From: Candidatus Zixiibacteriota bacterium | GTDB lineage: Bacteria > Zixibacteria > MSB-5A5 > GN15 > FEB-12 | NCBI GenBank assembly: GCA_017999435.1 | Contig: JAGNLV010000001.1 | Location: forward strand, 1,148,746-1,212,745 | Direction: 5' to 3' | DNA: 64,000 nucleotides | Part shown: positions 20,201 through 27,925 of the stretch, one piece after another | Position numbering within the stretch: the stretch's first letter is position 1 | How the letters are laid out: each line of letters begins with the position of its first letter | The notes under the pieces: model-generated | The model's database searches: none | What the model saw: only the letters and a program-made list of their open reading frames with translations | Told to the model about the DNA's origin: nothing | Translations under genes and position numbers: made by a program

Positions 20201-20847
20201 TCCGTGTTGATCAGGCGCATGCCGCTGTTCTGGGCACCCACGATCTGGCAATACCTCAGCTGCGAACCGGGCATGGTCGCCTCGAATAGCATCCCTTGCC
20301 ATCTCTGTGTGCCCGCGCCGGCGAAGAGAATGGTGTCACTGGCTGTGCCAACGGCGGTGAGAATGCCGGTGACTTCCAGTTCGAAGTCGCCATAGAACAG
20401 GACCTCGACACCAGGCTGAATCGTGAGGCTGGCCACCGCCAGATTTCCCACAACACAGTAGGGCGACTCCGCCTTGGTCCATATGGCACCCGCCATCGTC
20501 CCCTTCTTCGTCGTCACTCCTGGGAACTGCACGATCAGGTCGCATGTATCCGCCCCATATGTGTTGGTTGCGATCACGCGGATGGTGTCTTTGACCGGCA
20601 TGGTCAGAGTCACCTGGATCGTGTCGTTCGCCCATGTTCCACCGGAGACCGAGGTAGCTCCCGTAATGGGCAACTCAATCACCGCGGTTGGGATGTCGTC
20701 AAGCGTCAGATCGATAGGCCCTGGCGGGCAGGTGATGACCGGCGGATCCTGCGCCCAGACGACTTGAGATCCGCCCATCGCCGATGCCAGCAGCACGCTC
20801 ATCATCAGGATGCCCCGGACAAAGCCGAGGCGGCCCTGCTTCTTCAT
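17248..20847 (-). CDS. giant secreted beta-helix protein with internal dockerin-like domain and T9SS-type C-terminal domain
   Basis: 1199 residues from the ATG at 20847 (AAGGAGGAG upstream), with a signal peptide ending VVWAQ. A pectate-lyase-like right-handed beta-helix (about 150-500) carries GGGIW, GGGVC and GGGAY-type turns of the polymorphic outer-membrane/Omp repeat kind. Ig-like and BACON-like domains follow, then a dockerin-like pair near 955-1020 (CCVMRGDFTHDWPP..., DLTSLIAYLFRGG, DVNADGGVTV). The last 90 residues are a FlgD-Ig/Por-type C-terminal sorting domain: AQNYPNPFNPTTVIQFALP, GVYFYRLEAG, and TKKMLLLK at the end. The frame is open upstream; an alternative ATG at 20967 with AAGGAGGTG would add 40 residues before the signal peptide. 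Confidence 0.85.
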   Translation of the reverse strand: MKKQGRLGFVRGILMMSVLLASAMGGSQVVWAQDPPVITCPPGPIDLTLDDIPTAVIELPITGATSVSGGTWANDTIQVTLTMPVKDTIRVIATNTYGADTCDLIVQFPGVTTKKGTMAGAIWTKAESPYCVVGNLAVASLTIQPGVEVLFYGDFELEVTGILTAVGTASDTILFAGAGTQRWQGMLFEATMPGSQLRYCQIVGAQNSGMRLINTEQVIENTEIRGCSSPTGGGAIYLDRRLSVDTLRLRACRFVGNSSPSTHGGGIWAELGTGSLLMQECIVDSNTARMSGGGIISHSTGGHLIVDDCRFEYNGGNPGNSQVGSVYGGAIYASTASGLIRITRCQIFNNDLYGRVSCTFGCGVNAWGGGAYLSGRTIITNSVFSGNYVYSRVDASTGARNAMSYGGGVCHENGELTIANTVVACNTVYSANGYRAWGAGVYSAGADANIENSTFANNTENALYRTGDSIAAMNSIFFFNNGTNPEISGNVAVTFSDVQGGYPGTGNIDVGPVFLSPSGCAEEDLTILFPSLCIDAGNPDPAYDDVCFGPSLGGARNDLGAHGGPGACGWYGFPWIQNPSSFTSVGCQLPTEVKFPLLIHLQDNVTVSNGATWANDTLYFTPPSEGTHTVRVIAENSYGADTADVAINVTIDIPMNIDQTDMEFTTTDTSTVMPPAQWIHVNSSCGDGMLNWTVEPHFDVEWLEIDKLSGTNPDSVRVALKGDPGSWAPGIYRATLVFRDIAGRHIQTIPLALFVESGVTVGTQYTQPGRTVTVPVYLHTNDTLRDFTIPLRYFTTQSAAVVVDSVSFSHAIVDTAWIIPDQQIIIVDRDIQPPPMPDSTDSMMVPQTCKVADIHFTVRDFAYDEKVLIDTTTYVAPDDDTLRYRFVLATGDTTVPAFSPGQIIIGEEPPCCVMRGDFTHDWPPELTILDLTSLIAYLFRGGAAPQCLDEADVNADGGVTVGDATMLICIIFRDCQTPLACGVVKSARRAAPEPIASLRTEFDGAATTVILEASEPLMGVQITLQADHPDSIANTTETGLELVHGTVDGLTRVGLLDLQGEVHLPQGSTTLFTVPGEVTLVDGLVADMSHQSMIARIGGKSSSPNLPRRFELAQNYPNPFNPTTVIQFALPVATHVRLEVINILGQTVTTLVDRQMEAGYQSVEWNSTNSDGSRVASGVYFYRLEAGTFRDTKKMLLLK

Positions 20848-21175
20848 ACACTCCTCCTTGGACCGAAACAGCCGAGGCTGTTCATGATATGATGTGGAAT
20901 CGCTATCCCCACGTTGAGAACGAGGAACCTGACGTTCGCTAACGCAAATTACCGATCTGAGATCCATTGTCAACACCTCCTTGCCGGAAAATGATTTCTT
21001 GCTCGGGATATCGTTCCACCCGCAACCGATCGTGGCGGCGTCGCACCGTGCGAAGGGATTCTGTCGAAATCCGGACCATTGTGGTTCTCCAATTCTGTTT
21101 ACCGGCCTGTGGTTGATAGGCGAACCACATTGGCGGTCGTTTGTCACGGCCGACCGGAAAAGAACCATTTGCGGG
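20848..21175. other. leader and promoter region of the beta-helix gene
   Basis: On the minus strand TTGACA (20973-20968), 16 bp, TAATTT (20951-20946) is a plausible promoter. The same TTGACA overlaps a second, well-spaced ribosome site and ATG (20982-20965). The stretch is therefore either a roughly 90-nt leader or the start of a longer reading frame. Nothing else recognised. Confidence 0.5.
20946..20973 (-). promoter_or_regulatory. promoter for the beta-helix protein
   Basis: TTGACA, 16 bp, TAATTT on the minus strand, about 92 nt upstream of the ATG at 20847. Confidence 0.5.
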
Positions 21176-21598
21176 CTACAGACTGGCGATCACGGCCGGC
21201 CGAGTCGCCGGCGGATCCGGCGGCTCGACCACGAGAATCGAGACTAGATCTGTCACGGATCCCCTGGCATTGGACACGGTGACCCTGATGTGCGCGACGG
21301 CGGCATGCCCTGGAGCGGTCCAGCGCACGCACGCGCTGTCGGCGAAATCAAAGCCGCCGGCATCGGCTTCCCAGTGGATGACAACTCCGGCCTTCCCCAT
21401 TCGCGCGGTCGCACAGAACAGCAGGAGTTCTCCGCCGGCCGGAACCGAATTGAGGTCGGCTCGGATGGTCCCGCTGTTGGCCGGGATCTCGGCCGGCGTC
21501 TCCGGCTGGATAGCCCGGTGATCGCTGCAACCGAAGAATGCCGCCGCGCTGACAGCAGCCAGAACGGCAGCGTGCGTTGTTCGCGAATAGCTGGTCAT
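21176..21598 (-). CDS. exported lipoprotein with Ig-like domain, function unknown
   Basis: 140 residues. The N-terminal signal ends in a lipobox (FFGC, Cys24), so it is a likely lipid-anchored protein. The mature part resembles an Ig-like/PKD-type beta-sandwich: VPAGGELLLFCATA, then VIHWEADAGGFDFADSACVRWTAPGHAA and VTVSNARGSVTDLVSI. AAGGAGGATCCC precedes the ATG. It ends with a short proline-rich tail. It is probably co-transcribed with, or lies close upstream of, the beta-helix protein on the same strand, which suggests a surface role. No specific family identified. Confidence 0.7.
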   Translation of the reverse strand: MTSYSRTTHAAVLAAVSAAAFFGCSDHRAIQPETPAEIPANSGTIRADLNSVPAGGELLLFCATARMGKAGVVIHWEADAGGFDFADSACVRWTAPGHAAVAHIRVTVSNARGSVTDLVSILVVEPPDPPATRPAVIASL

Positions 21599-21752
21599 GG
21601 GATCCTCCTTGTCTCTGCGGGTGGGTAGTCACCGGCTTTGATCCTACAGGCGAACGGCGGGGGAAAGGGTTTGCGGGAGAATGTCGGTCGCGCGGGATCA
21701 GTTTCCGTTTGGGCGGTTGCGCGCGGGAGCAGAGAGCGACATCGCCCAATAG

Positions 21753-21787
21753 AACGCCCCGGAGACCTTTTCGGTCCTCGGGGCGTT
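21753..21787 (-). terminator. hairpin after the 300-residue lipoprotein gene
   Basis: AACGCCCC/GGGGCGTT outer stem plus an imperfect inner stem (GGAGACC/GGTCCTC), about 45 nt after the minus stop at 21833. The U tract is weak. Confidence 0.5.
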
Positions 21788-21832
21788 GCGAGACCCTCCC
21801 CTGACAGGCGGCATGGCGACCCCTGTTTTGGT

Positions 21833-22735
21833 CTAGCGGCTCGGACCGGCCGCTGCCTCGGCCAGCGCGAAACTTTCGATCTGCCGCACCAGGTTGTTGA
21901 CGGCCGCCCGCAGCGATGCCAAGGCAAGTTCCTGCTTGCGCTTGGCCGTGTCGAATCCGGGCATGGAGCGATGTCCATTGTCCTGCGACTCCGCTGTGCC
22001 GGCCCACAGAATCTGCCCCGTCTTCGTGTCCAGCAAACGCAGGGTGAGCAATGCATGACCATCGACATCCCGCCTGCCGGTGCTTTCAAGCAGCGATCCC
22101 AGAAGCCCCCCGGACATTGCCGCCAAACTGATCGCGAGCGGGTTGATCTTGGTTTCCGTGATCGTGAAGCCGTCCTGGAACGGCATCTCGACCGTGGATT
22201 CCTCGGTCTCGGTGGTCAGGAGTGCCGCTGCGAACCCCAAACCTGCGGCCAGCCCGGCAGTCGTCAGTAATTGTGTGCCCGGATGTTGATCGTAGTACCC
22301 GACAAAGTGGTCCACTGATCCGGTGAGAACGGCATCGATCCCCGCGCCATTCAGCGAATCCAGAACCGCCGGGGTGAGAGCGGCTGTCCGGTAGGGAAAG
22401 AGCTCCACTCTGTCGAATGACCGGGCCCAGGTCAGGTGATCAGCCACCACCCGGCTGATCTCCCACGCCACAGTGCCCCGGAAGTCTTTGTCCTTCGTCC
22501 GGTCGCCGCAGTCTTGAAGCCCCGCACGCTCGCATCCATCCTGGCTCCGCTCAGCAATCTCCCGGGTATCATCGAAGAGCGCGACCGCGACGGCCATCGG
22601 TTGCGGGTCGGCCGCCCTGGGTGTGTTTGCTTCCGACATGCGGTAGTCAATTCGGTAGCCGCACCCGGCAGCGGAGAGCGACAGCGTCGCAGTCAAGACC
22701 ACCGCCGTGATCTGAGTCAGGCTTCTTGCGTTCAT
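21833..22735 (-). CDS. lipoprotein of unknown function (CsgG/LpoB-like layout)
   Basis: 300 residues. The signal ends in a lipobox (LSAAGC, Cys25) followed by GYRIDYRM. The mature part has VAVALFDDTREI, VVADHLTWARSFDRVELFPY, GIDAVLTGSVDHFVGYYDQ and ALLTLRLLDTKTGQILWAGTAES. This order resembles lipoproteins with a CsgG/LpoB/DUF799-type fold, which compare an envelope-stress or assembly factor across paralogues. The similarity is in pattern only. A Gly/Ala-rich segment (about 150-215) may contact the membrane. GGAGG lies 12 nt before the ATG. Possibly an outer-membrane assembly or secretion accessory; low certainty about function. Confidence 0.7.
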   Translation of the reverse strand: MNARSLTQITAVVLTATLSLSAAGCGYRIDYRMSEANTPRAADPQPMAVAVALFDDTREIAERSQDGCERAGLQDCGDRTKDKDFRGTVAWEISRVVADHLTWARSFDRVELFPYRTAALTPAVLDSLNGAGIDAVLTGSVDHFVGYYDQHPGTQLLTTAGLAAGLGFAAALLTTETEESTVEMPFQDGFTITETKINPLAISLAAMSGGLLGSLLESTGRRDVDGHALLTLRLLDTKTGQILWAGTAESQDNGHRSMPGFDTAKRKQELALASLRAAVNNLVRQIESFALAEAAAGPSR

Positions 22736-22762
22736 GAGAGTTCACTTTCCTCCACAAATGAT

Positions 22763-22786
22763 CGCCCCGGGCCTCCGCCCGGGGCG
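22763..22786 (-). terminator. terminator of the 153-residue membrane-protein gene
   Basis: Perfect 10-bp stem CGCCCCGGGC/GCCCGGGGCG with a CTCC loop, 15 nt after the minus stop at 22801 and followed on that strand by ATCATTTG. Confidence 0.6.
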
Positions 22787-22800
22787 TGCGGTTCGTGCGT

Positions 22801-23262
22801 TCAGAAGCTCAGGGTAAACCCGACTTTCACGCCCAGGTCCGAGAAATCCGGCCTGCGGCCGTCGGACCCGATCGTCTCCGCCGGGTTCAGTCCCAGGTAG
22901 AGCCCGAGTCGCGACGCTCCGGCATCGTCCGACACGGCGCTTTCGCCTCCGGACGATTGCCCGGCGGCGTCGCCCTCTCCCTCCGTCTCTTCTGCGGGCT
23001 CTTCCCGGCCGGTCGAGCTGCTGTCGGCGGGAACCACGTCTTTGTCCTTGCCGCCGCTGTGTTTGACGAGAGCGATGATTCCGACCACCGCCAGCGCCCC
23101 CGCCGCGACGGCGAGGTAGGTGCCGACCGGTGTATCGGTGCCGGGGAGCTCATCGCTGTGATCGTGGTATCTGGCGGAAGCGCTTGACGGAATCAGGATG
23201 TACGCCGCAAGAGATGCCAGCGTCAGCGCCGCCGCGAGTTTCGGGAAGTGGGTGGGTGTCAT
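22801..23262 (-). CDS. small exported/membrane protein of unknown function
   Basis: 153 residues from the ATG at 23262 (GGAGG upstream). A signal-like N-terminus (about 1-30, ending SASA) is followed by a His/Asp-rich patch and a second hydrophobic helix (about 47-65). An acidic, low-complexity linker (EEPAEETEGEGDAAGQSSGG) leads to a C-terminus ending GVKVGFTLSF, a final aromatic pattern like that of outer-membrane beta-strands. It is transcribed divergently from the ECF sigma gene, with 117 bp between, so it may belong to the regulon. A longer in-frame reading to 23994 runs antisense to the sigma gene and was rejected. Confidence 0.6.
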   Translation of the reverse strand: MTPTHFPKLAAALTLASLAAYILIPSSASARYHDHSDELPGTDTPVGTYLAVAAGALAVVGIIALVKHSGGKDKDVVPADSSSTGREEPAEETEGEGDAAGQSSGGESAVSDDAGASRLGLYLGLNPAETIGSDGRRPDFSDLGVKVGFTLSF

Positions 23263-23331
23263 GTCTGTGTACCTCCGTTGGAAAGGGTCCCTTGATCGGC
23301 AATCCGTCATTTCTTCTCCTCCGGCGAGCGG

Positions 23332-23347
23332 CCCGACAAAACGTTTG
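23332..23347 (+). promoter_or_regulatory. candidate ECF-type site, copy 1
   Basis: CCCGACAAAACGTTTG, 33 bp before the sigma-factor start. A near-identical copy occurs at 23929-23943, before the anti-sigma-like gene. The core CAAACGTTTG of the second copy is a perfect palindrome. Possible autoregulatory element. Confidence 0.4.
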
Positions 23348-23379
23348 CGGAAGAATCGACTAACGTGTAGATTTCCGCC

Positions 23380-23946
23380 GTGGCAGGGACAAACCAGGAC
23401 ATCGACGTGATCGACGGCTATCTCTGCGGGGATGCCACGAGCTGCCAAGTCATCGGACGCTACATTAATGCCGCGCTGGGTCCGTTCCGGGAGCGGCTCG
23501 GGTATCAGGTTGACGACGTTCGCTCCGATGTAGAAGATGAACTCCGTACGGCGCTGGGGGAGCGACAGTTCCGCGGCGAGGCGCAACTCAAGACATTCGT
23601 GAGCCGCGTGGTCAGCCACACCGCGATCGACTATATCCGCTACAATCGCCGCTTTGCCGATGGCGACCCGGAGGAGGCGATCAGACTCCTGCCCGACAAA
23701 CTTCCCGATCCCGAACGGGAGCTGGAGCGCAACCAGTTGCTGCGCCTGCTGTGGCGGGTGGTGCGGCGGCTGCCCCGGGATTGCGTGAAGATCCTTCGGA
23801 TGCACGAACGGGATGGTCTGACGTGCGCAATGATCGGCCAAGTCATTGGGAAAAAAGAGGATCGGGTCCGGCGGCGCATGTGGGAGTGTCGCCGCGAGGC
23901 CGAGCGAATCCGAGAGGAATTGCTGCGACCCGACAAACGTTTGTGA
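23380..23946 (+). CDS. ECF-type RNA polymerase sigma factor
   Basis: 188 residues. Sigma-2-like helices (about 50-90, with FRGEAQLKTFVSRVVSHTAIDYIRYNRR) and a sigma-4 helix-turn-helix (about 118-180, with LPRDCVKILRMHERDGLTCA and GQVIGKKEDRVRRRMWECRR). It has no sigma-1 or sigma-3, which is the ECF layout. It should direct RNA polymerase to a small regulon. The start is GTG at 23380 with no obvious ribosome site; an in-frame GTG at 23407 is an alternative. It is followed after 46 bp by a membrane zf-HC2 protein, the usual position of a cognate anti-sigma factor, and then by a TPR-CHAT protease. Confidence 0.85.
   Translation: MAGTNQDIDVIDGYLCGDATSCQVIGRYINAALGPFRERLGYQVDDVRSDVEDELRTALGERQFRGEAQLKTFVSRVVSHTAIDYIRYNRRFADGDPEEAIRLLPDKLPDPERELERNQLLRLLWRVVRRLPRDCVKILRMHERDGLTCAMIGQVIGKKEDRVRRRMWECRREAERIREELLRPDKRL
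23929..23943 (+). promoter_or_regulatory. candidate ECF-type site, copy 2
   Basis: CCCGACAAACGTTTG, matching the site at 23332 except for one A. It lies within the last codons of the sigma gene and 50 bp before the anti-sigma-like start. Confidence 0.4.
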
Positions 23947-23992
23947 GCCTGCTTCGCCGGTAGTTCGAGCGTTATGGCGAAGGAGAATATAC

Positions 23993-24820
23993 ATGGACGA
24001 CCTTGGTAACTACGACGACCGGATTGGCAGATACATTCACGGCCGCCTGACCGAAGCGGAGCGGGTGGAGTTCGAGGAAGCTCTGGGCCGGGATCCGTCC
24101 CTGGTGGAGGAAGTCGGCCGGGCGCGCCTGCTCGCGGCGGGACTGGCGGTTCAGGCGCACGTCACCGGCGACCACCCGGAACCGTTAGACATTACGGCCT
24201 TTGCCCTGGAGCCATCGGAGTTGGACAGCGGTCTCCGCAGCCGCATCGAGGCGCACCTGCGGGACTGTCCGGAGTGCCGCGTGGAAGTGGAGCTGTGTCG
24301 GCAAAGCGCCCAGGCGATGGTCGACCGCCCTGTGCCCGCATCGGCAATCCGGCCGAGGTGGTGGGCGTGGCTGGCCGGCGCCCAGCCGCGACTCGCTGTC
24401 GCCACCGTGGCCGCGGCGGCGCTGGTGTTGTTCACCGGGCTCTTTCTCGGCAGGACGTTCTTCGCGTCAGCCCCGCCCACGGCCCGGATCGAGCTCTCCG
24501 CGGCGTCCGAGCGCGGCGAGCAGACTAAAAACCTCGTCAGGATCGGCGCCGGCAGCGAACTGGTTTCGCTTGAGTTTCTGGTGCCGTCGCGCGAGGGCCG
24601 CCGTTATGACCTCGTATTGGCCGATGGCGCACAGAATGAGATTCTCACCCTGCACAACCAGCTCCACCGTATTCCGTTCTCGCTGGCCGTTCCGGCCGCG
24701 TATCTGGCCGCCGGATCCTATGAAATACTGGTTATTGAACAGGTCGATGCATCACAACCCATGGACACGCTTGCACCCGATACCTTCCGCATCCGTTTCG
24801 AAACCGCGCCGGCTCGATGA
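23993..24820 (+). CDS. membrane zf-HC2 protein, probable anti-sigma factor
   Basis: 275 residues from the ATG at 23993 (AAGGAG upstream). The cytoplasmic N-terminal half carries the zinc anti-sigma signature H88-x3-C92-x2-C95 (HLRDCPEC). One membrane segment (about 133-153) and a periplasmic C-terminal beta-rich domain (about 160-275) follow, ending APDTFRIRFETAPAR. Anti-sigma factors of this class hold their sigma factor until the protein is cleaved or rearranged. The periplasmic domain resembles sensory domains of such proteins but I cannot name it. The position between the sigma gene and a CHAT protease makes it the natural candidate substrate of that protease; this is inference. Confidence 0.75.
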   Translation: MDDLGNYDDRIGRYIHGRLTEAERVEFEEALGRDPSLVEEVGRARLLAAGLAVQAHVTGDHPEPLDITAFALEPSELDSGLRSRIEAHLRDCPECRVEVELCRQSAQAMVDRPVPASAIRPRWWAWLAGAQPRLAVATVAAAALVLFTGLFLGRTFFASAPPTARIELSAASERGEQTKNLVRIGAGSELVSLEFLVPSREGRRYDLVLADGAQNEILTLHNQLHRIPFSLAVPAAYLAAGSYEILVIEQVDASQPMDTLAPDTFRIRFETAPAR

Positions 24821-24842
24821 GGGAACCGTAAGCCGAGCGGTC

Positions 24843-27635
24843 GTGGCTTGCGCGTGTCTGATCCTCTTCACCGCCGCGGTTCTTACCTCGCGGAATGCGG
24901 ACGACCAGCCGGCCGCGCCCGAGCCGCCGAGACTGGCGGCAATTGCCGCGGCCCGGGACAGCGCCGCTTTCGACAGCGCACTCGCCGTTGATGCCGCCGG
25001 TGTCCGACGATACCTGAAGACGGCTGTTACAGACCTCACGCGGCGCGCTGCCGAGGGAGCCGATGCCGCCGGCGGCGGCGAGAGTCTGGGTGTCAACTGG
25101 CTGGTGGATCGCTACACGGGAGTCACTTCTGTCGGCGACCTGTCTCGACAACGGGACCTGCTGTATGCCTGGGGTCCGGCTCAGGCAGCCGCGAAGACCA
25201 CGTGCGATTCTCTCTTCCGCCGGGGCAACCGGGTCTTCCAGCGCGAGCGCGATGACGGCCGGGCGGGAGCGGGGGCGCGGTTTCTGTCCCTGCTCGACAC
25301 GCTGGCGGCCCGATACGCGGCTCTCGGCGATGGTCCCGGGCGGGCAGCCGTGTGGTCGTATCGAGCCGGCATCCTTGAGCAGGGCGGCGACCTTGCCGTC
25401 GCGATCGCAGCGGCCGACAGCGCCCGCGCGCTGGCCGAAGCCTTTGACGCACCCGATCTCCTGGGCGACGTCCATTTGCGCCGGAGCGAAATCGCTCTCG
25501 TGCGGCAGGCCGACTACCTCGCCGCCGGCCTGCACCACCGGCAGGCTGTCGAGGCCTTTCGGCGCATCGGCGATCAACGCCGGATTCTGACCGCCGCGCT
25601 GCAGCAGTTCTATGCCCTCCACCAGCTGAATCGGACCGAGGAGGCCCTGAGAGCCGTTCGCGAGGCCATGCAGTCGGCCCGGCATCTCAACGACCGGCGG
25701 AGCGAATCATACTGCGCCCACGTCATCAGCGAGTGTCTGTTCGACCTTGGCGACTTCGACTCGGCACTTACCTACAACGACCGCTGCACATCGCTGCGGC
25801 TCCCCGTCGATATCGCTCTCCCCCGCCCAAGCGCTCTGAGCGACCTCGGCTACGCGCTCGCCACCCGGGGGCTGGTTCTGCATGCGCTTGGACGGACCTC
25901 CGACGCCCGGTATTTCTACGAGTGGGCCGATTCGCTCTTCTCGAAGGCCGTCGATACCCTGGGGCTGTTCCTCAGCGGCGGCCGGCTGGGGAACCTGTTG
26001 CTCGACGAAGGCCGCTGGGAGGACGCCGAAGGCGTGTTCCTTCCCATCCTGGCCAGGGCCGGGAAGTTCGAGACGCGGCTGGCGGCCGCTTACGGCCTGG
26101 GAGTCGCAGAGTACCGGCGAGGACGACCCCAGGAAGCACGCATCTATCTCCGGGAATGCGTGAGGCAGTGCGAGCAGATGCGCGGGCGGCTGCCCAGTCC
26201 GGACCTTCAGTTGGGAATGCTCGCCGACAAGGCCGGCTTCTACGATCTGCTGGTCGTGACATTCCTGGAGGAGTACATGGCCGGCGGGAGCAGCGCCAGC
26301 CTGGACTCGGCGCTGGCGTACCTCGACCTTGCCCAGGCGCGCTCGCTGGTCGAAAGCGCCGGGGAGGCAGTCGGCAGCCCTTGTCCCGAGGAGAACCGGC
26401 TTCTCTCTCGCCTTTCCGACCTGCAGTTCAGCCTGCTGGTGGACCGCGATGATCCGGCCGGGCTCGGGAGGTCCCAGCGGGCTCTCGAGGATTCGCTCTT
26501 CGCCGCGCGGGTCGAATGCGCCGCCGTCAGCCCGTCCGACAGCCACCCCCCGGCCCTGCCGACCAGTCGAACCCTCTGCTCAACGGTTTTGCCCCGCGAT
26601 CTGGTGCTCTGCTGGGTGCTGTCGCCGGCGGGGACGTTCGCTATCGCTCTATCGGCCGACACAGTCGTCGTGCGGCCGCTGGCGGCATCGCGCGACGAAA
26701 TCGCCGAACTTGTCCGGGAGTTCGTCGCCGCCGTGGCGGCCTATCCAACAGCCCGAGACTTCCCGGAAAGCCCGTACCACGCTCCCGGGCGGAAGCTCTA
26801 CGACATCCTGCTGAAGCCCTTCGTCAACGAACAGGACACGACCCGCCTGACAGTTATCGCCCCGGGTGCGCTCGCCGGCCTGCCGGTGGGCGCACTGGTT
26901 GATGCGCACGGCCGCTTCGTGGTGGAGAGCCGGGAAGTTGTGTACGCGCCCGCTCTGTCGATGTTGGCTCGGCACCCTGAGGAAGCGGAGCGGTCCGATC
27001 CCCGCCGCATGCTGGCTTTCGGCGACGCCCGGTACGACGACAACTCGGTTCTGTCCGGACTTCCCTTCTCATCCGAGGAGCTTGACCGCATCAGCCGGGT
27101 GTACGGCGCGAACGCCTCGGTCTATGCGGACTCGGCGGCCACCGAGGCGAATGTGCGGCGCACCGCCGATAGCTGGACGGGGATTCTGCACTTAGCAGTT
27201 CATGGGTTGGTCGATCCCGACGACTGGTCGCGTTCGGCCCTGAGCTTTTCGTTCGACTCCGACGGCCGGGGATCGGGCCTGCTTCACGCCTCGGAGATCG
27301 CTCACCTGAATATTCCTGCGGCCCTCGTGTTTCTTTCCGCTTGTGAGAGCGGCTCCGGGAGGCAGATTGCGGGCGAAGGCGTAATGAGCCTGGCGCGATC
27401 ATTCCTGGCGGCCGGCGCCGGCTCCGTGATATCGACCCTCTGGCGCGTCGATGACCGGGCCTCTGCGGAATTCGTCGGGCAGTTCTACGACCGAACGGCC
27501 GCCGCGGCGCCGCCCGCGGAAGCGATCGCCGAGGCGCAACGCCTGATGATCCATTCCGATCGCCCGCTCTACCGCCATCCGTATTTCTGGGCTTCCTACG
27601 TGCTTACCCAGACGGGCGCTCGGAAGACCAAGTAA
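24843..27635 (+). CDS. TPR-CHAT (caspase-like) protease
   Basis: About 930 residues from a GTG at 24843. GAGGGA lies 18 nt upstream, so the start is uncertain. A hydrophobic N-terminus (about 1-16) suggests a membrane anchor or signal. An alpha-helical TPR-like region (about 60-560) has repeated A-x3-G/A-x2-Y-A patterns such as EQGGDLAVAIAAADSARALA and HALGRTSDARYFYEWADSLF. The C-terminal CHAT domain (about 640-930) carries the caspase-fold dyad: His787 in HLAVHG and Cys834 in FLSACESG, plus GAGSVISTLWRVDD. CHAT domains are cysteine proteases, often activated through attached sensors. The gene is in the same operon as the sigma factor and its probable anti-sigma. Confidence 0.85.
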   Translation: MACACLILFTAAVLTSRNADDQPAAPEPPRLAAIAAARDSAAFDSALAVDAAGVRRYLKTAVTDLTRRAAEGADAAGGGESLGVNWLVDRYTGVTSVGDLSRQRDLLYAWGPAQAAAKTTCDSLFRRGNRVFQRERDDGRAGAGARFLSLLDTLAARYAALGDGPGRAAVWSYRAGILEQGGDLAVAIAAADSARALAEAFDAPDLLGDVHLRRSEIALVRQADYLAAGLHHRQAVEAFRRIGDQRRILTAALQQFYALHQLNRTEEALRAVREAMQSARHLNDRRSESYCAHVISECLFDLGDFDSALTYNDRCTSLRLPVDIALPRPSALSDLGYALATRGLVLHALGRTSDARYFYEWADSLFSKAVDTLGLFLSGGRLGNLLLDEGRWEDAEGVFLPILARAGKFETRLAAAYGLGVAEYRRGRPQEARIYLRECVRQCEQMRGRLPSPDLQLGMLADKAGFYDLLVVTFLEEYMAGGSSASLDSALAYLDLAQARSLVESAGEAVGSPCPEENRLLSRLSDLQFSLLVDRDDPAGLGRSQRALEDSLFAARVECAAVSPSDSHPPALPTSRTLCSTVLPRDLVLCWVLSPAGTFAIALSADTVVVRPLAASRDEIAELVREFVAAVAAYPTARDFPESPYHAPGRKLYDILLKPFVNEQDTTRLTVIAPGALAGLPVGALVDAHGRFVVESREVVYAPALSMLARHPEEAERSDPRRMLAFGDARYDDNSVLSGLPFSSEELDRISRVYGANASVYADSAATEANVRRTADSWTGILHLAVHGLVDPDDWSRSALSFSFDSDGRGSGLLHASEIAHLNIPAALVFLSACESGSGRQIAGEGVMSLARSFLAAGAGSVISTLWRVDDRASAEFVGQFYDRTAAAAPPAEAIAEAQRLMIHSDRPLYRHPYFWASYVLTQTGARKTK

Positions 27636-27925
27636 GAACAGTGCGCGGAGTCGCTCCGGGTGACCTTGCCCGGCCTCCGGCAGACCTGCATGGTCGGCGG
27701 CTCTCTGCGGGGGCACATTCAGGACCCGTCTTATGACTCGCAGGACGGCCGTGTGGAGGTCGGCTCGCCCCGCAGCACTCCCGGAGCGGCCCAAAAACCC
27801 TTGCGATTTGACTCGCCCGGCGCTATCTTCGAACCCGGTGGCGGCGCTAAGCACAGCCGATCTGGAAGAGGTTCGGTTGGGGAGACAACACGGCGTTGTG
27901 ACACGGCGATTGAAGGCTATCACCG
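27636..27925. other. gene-free stretch after the CHAT gene
   Basis: Short open frames only, none with a ribosome site or recognisable product. It ends with the promoter-like pair at 27801-27829 ahead of the broken gene at 27926. Confidence 0.5.
27801..27829 (+). promoter_or_regulatory. promoter ahead of the broken gene
   Basis: TTGCGA (27801-27806), 17 bp, TATCTT (27824-27829), about 100 nt before the ATG at 27926. Confidence 0.5.

Noticed and set aside
21169-23994. In-frame upward extension of the minus-strand gene at 22801-23262 to 23994
   Set aside because: The extension runs antisense through the sigma gene; the ATG at 23262 has a ribosome site and opens a signal-like sequence.
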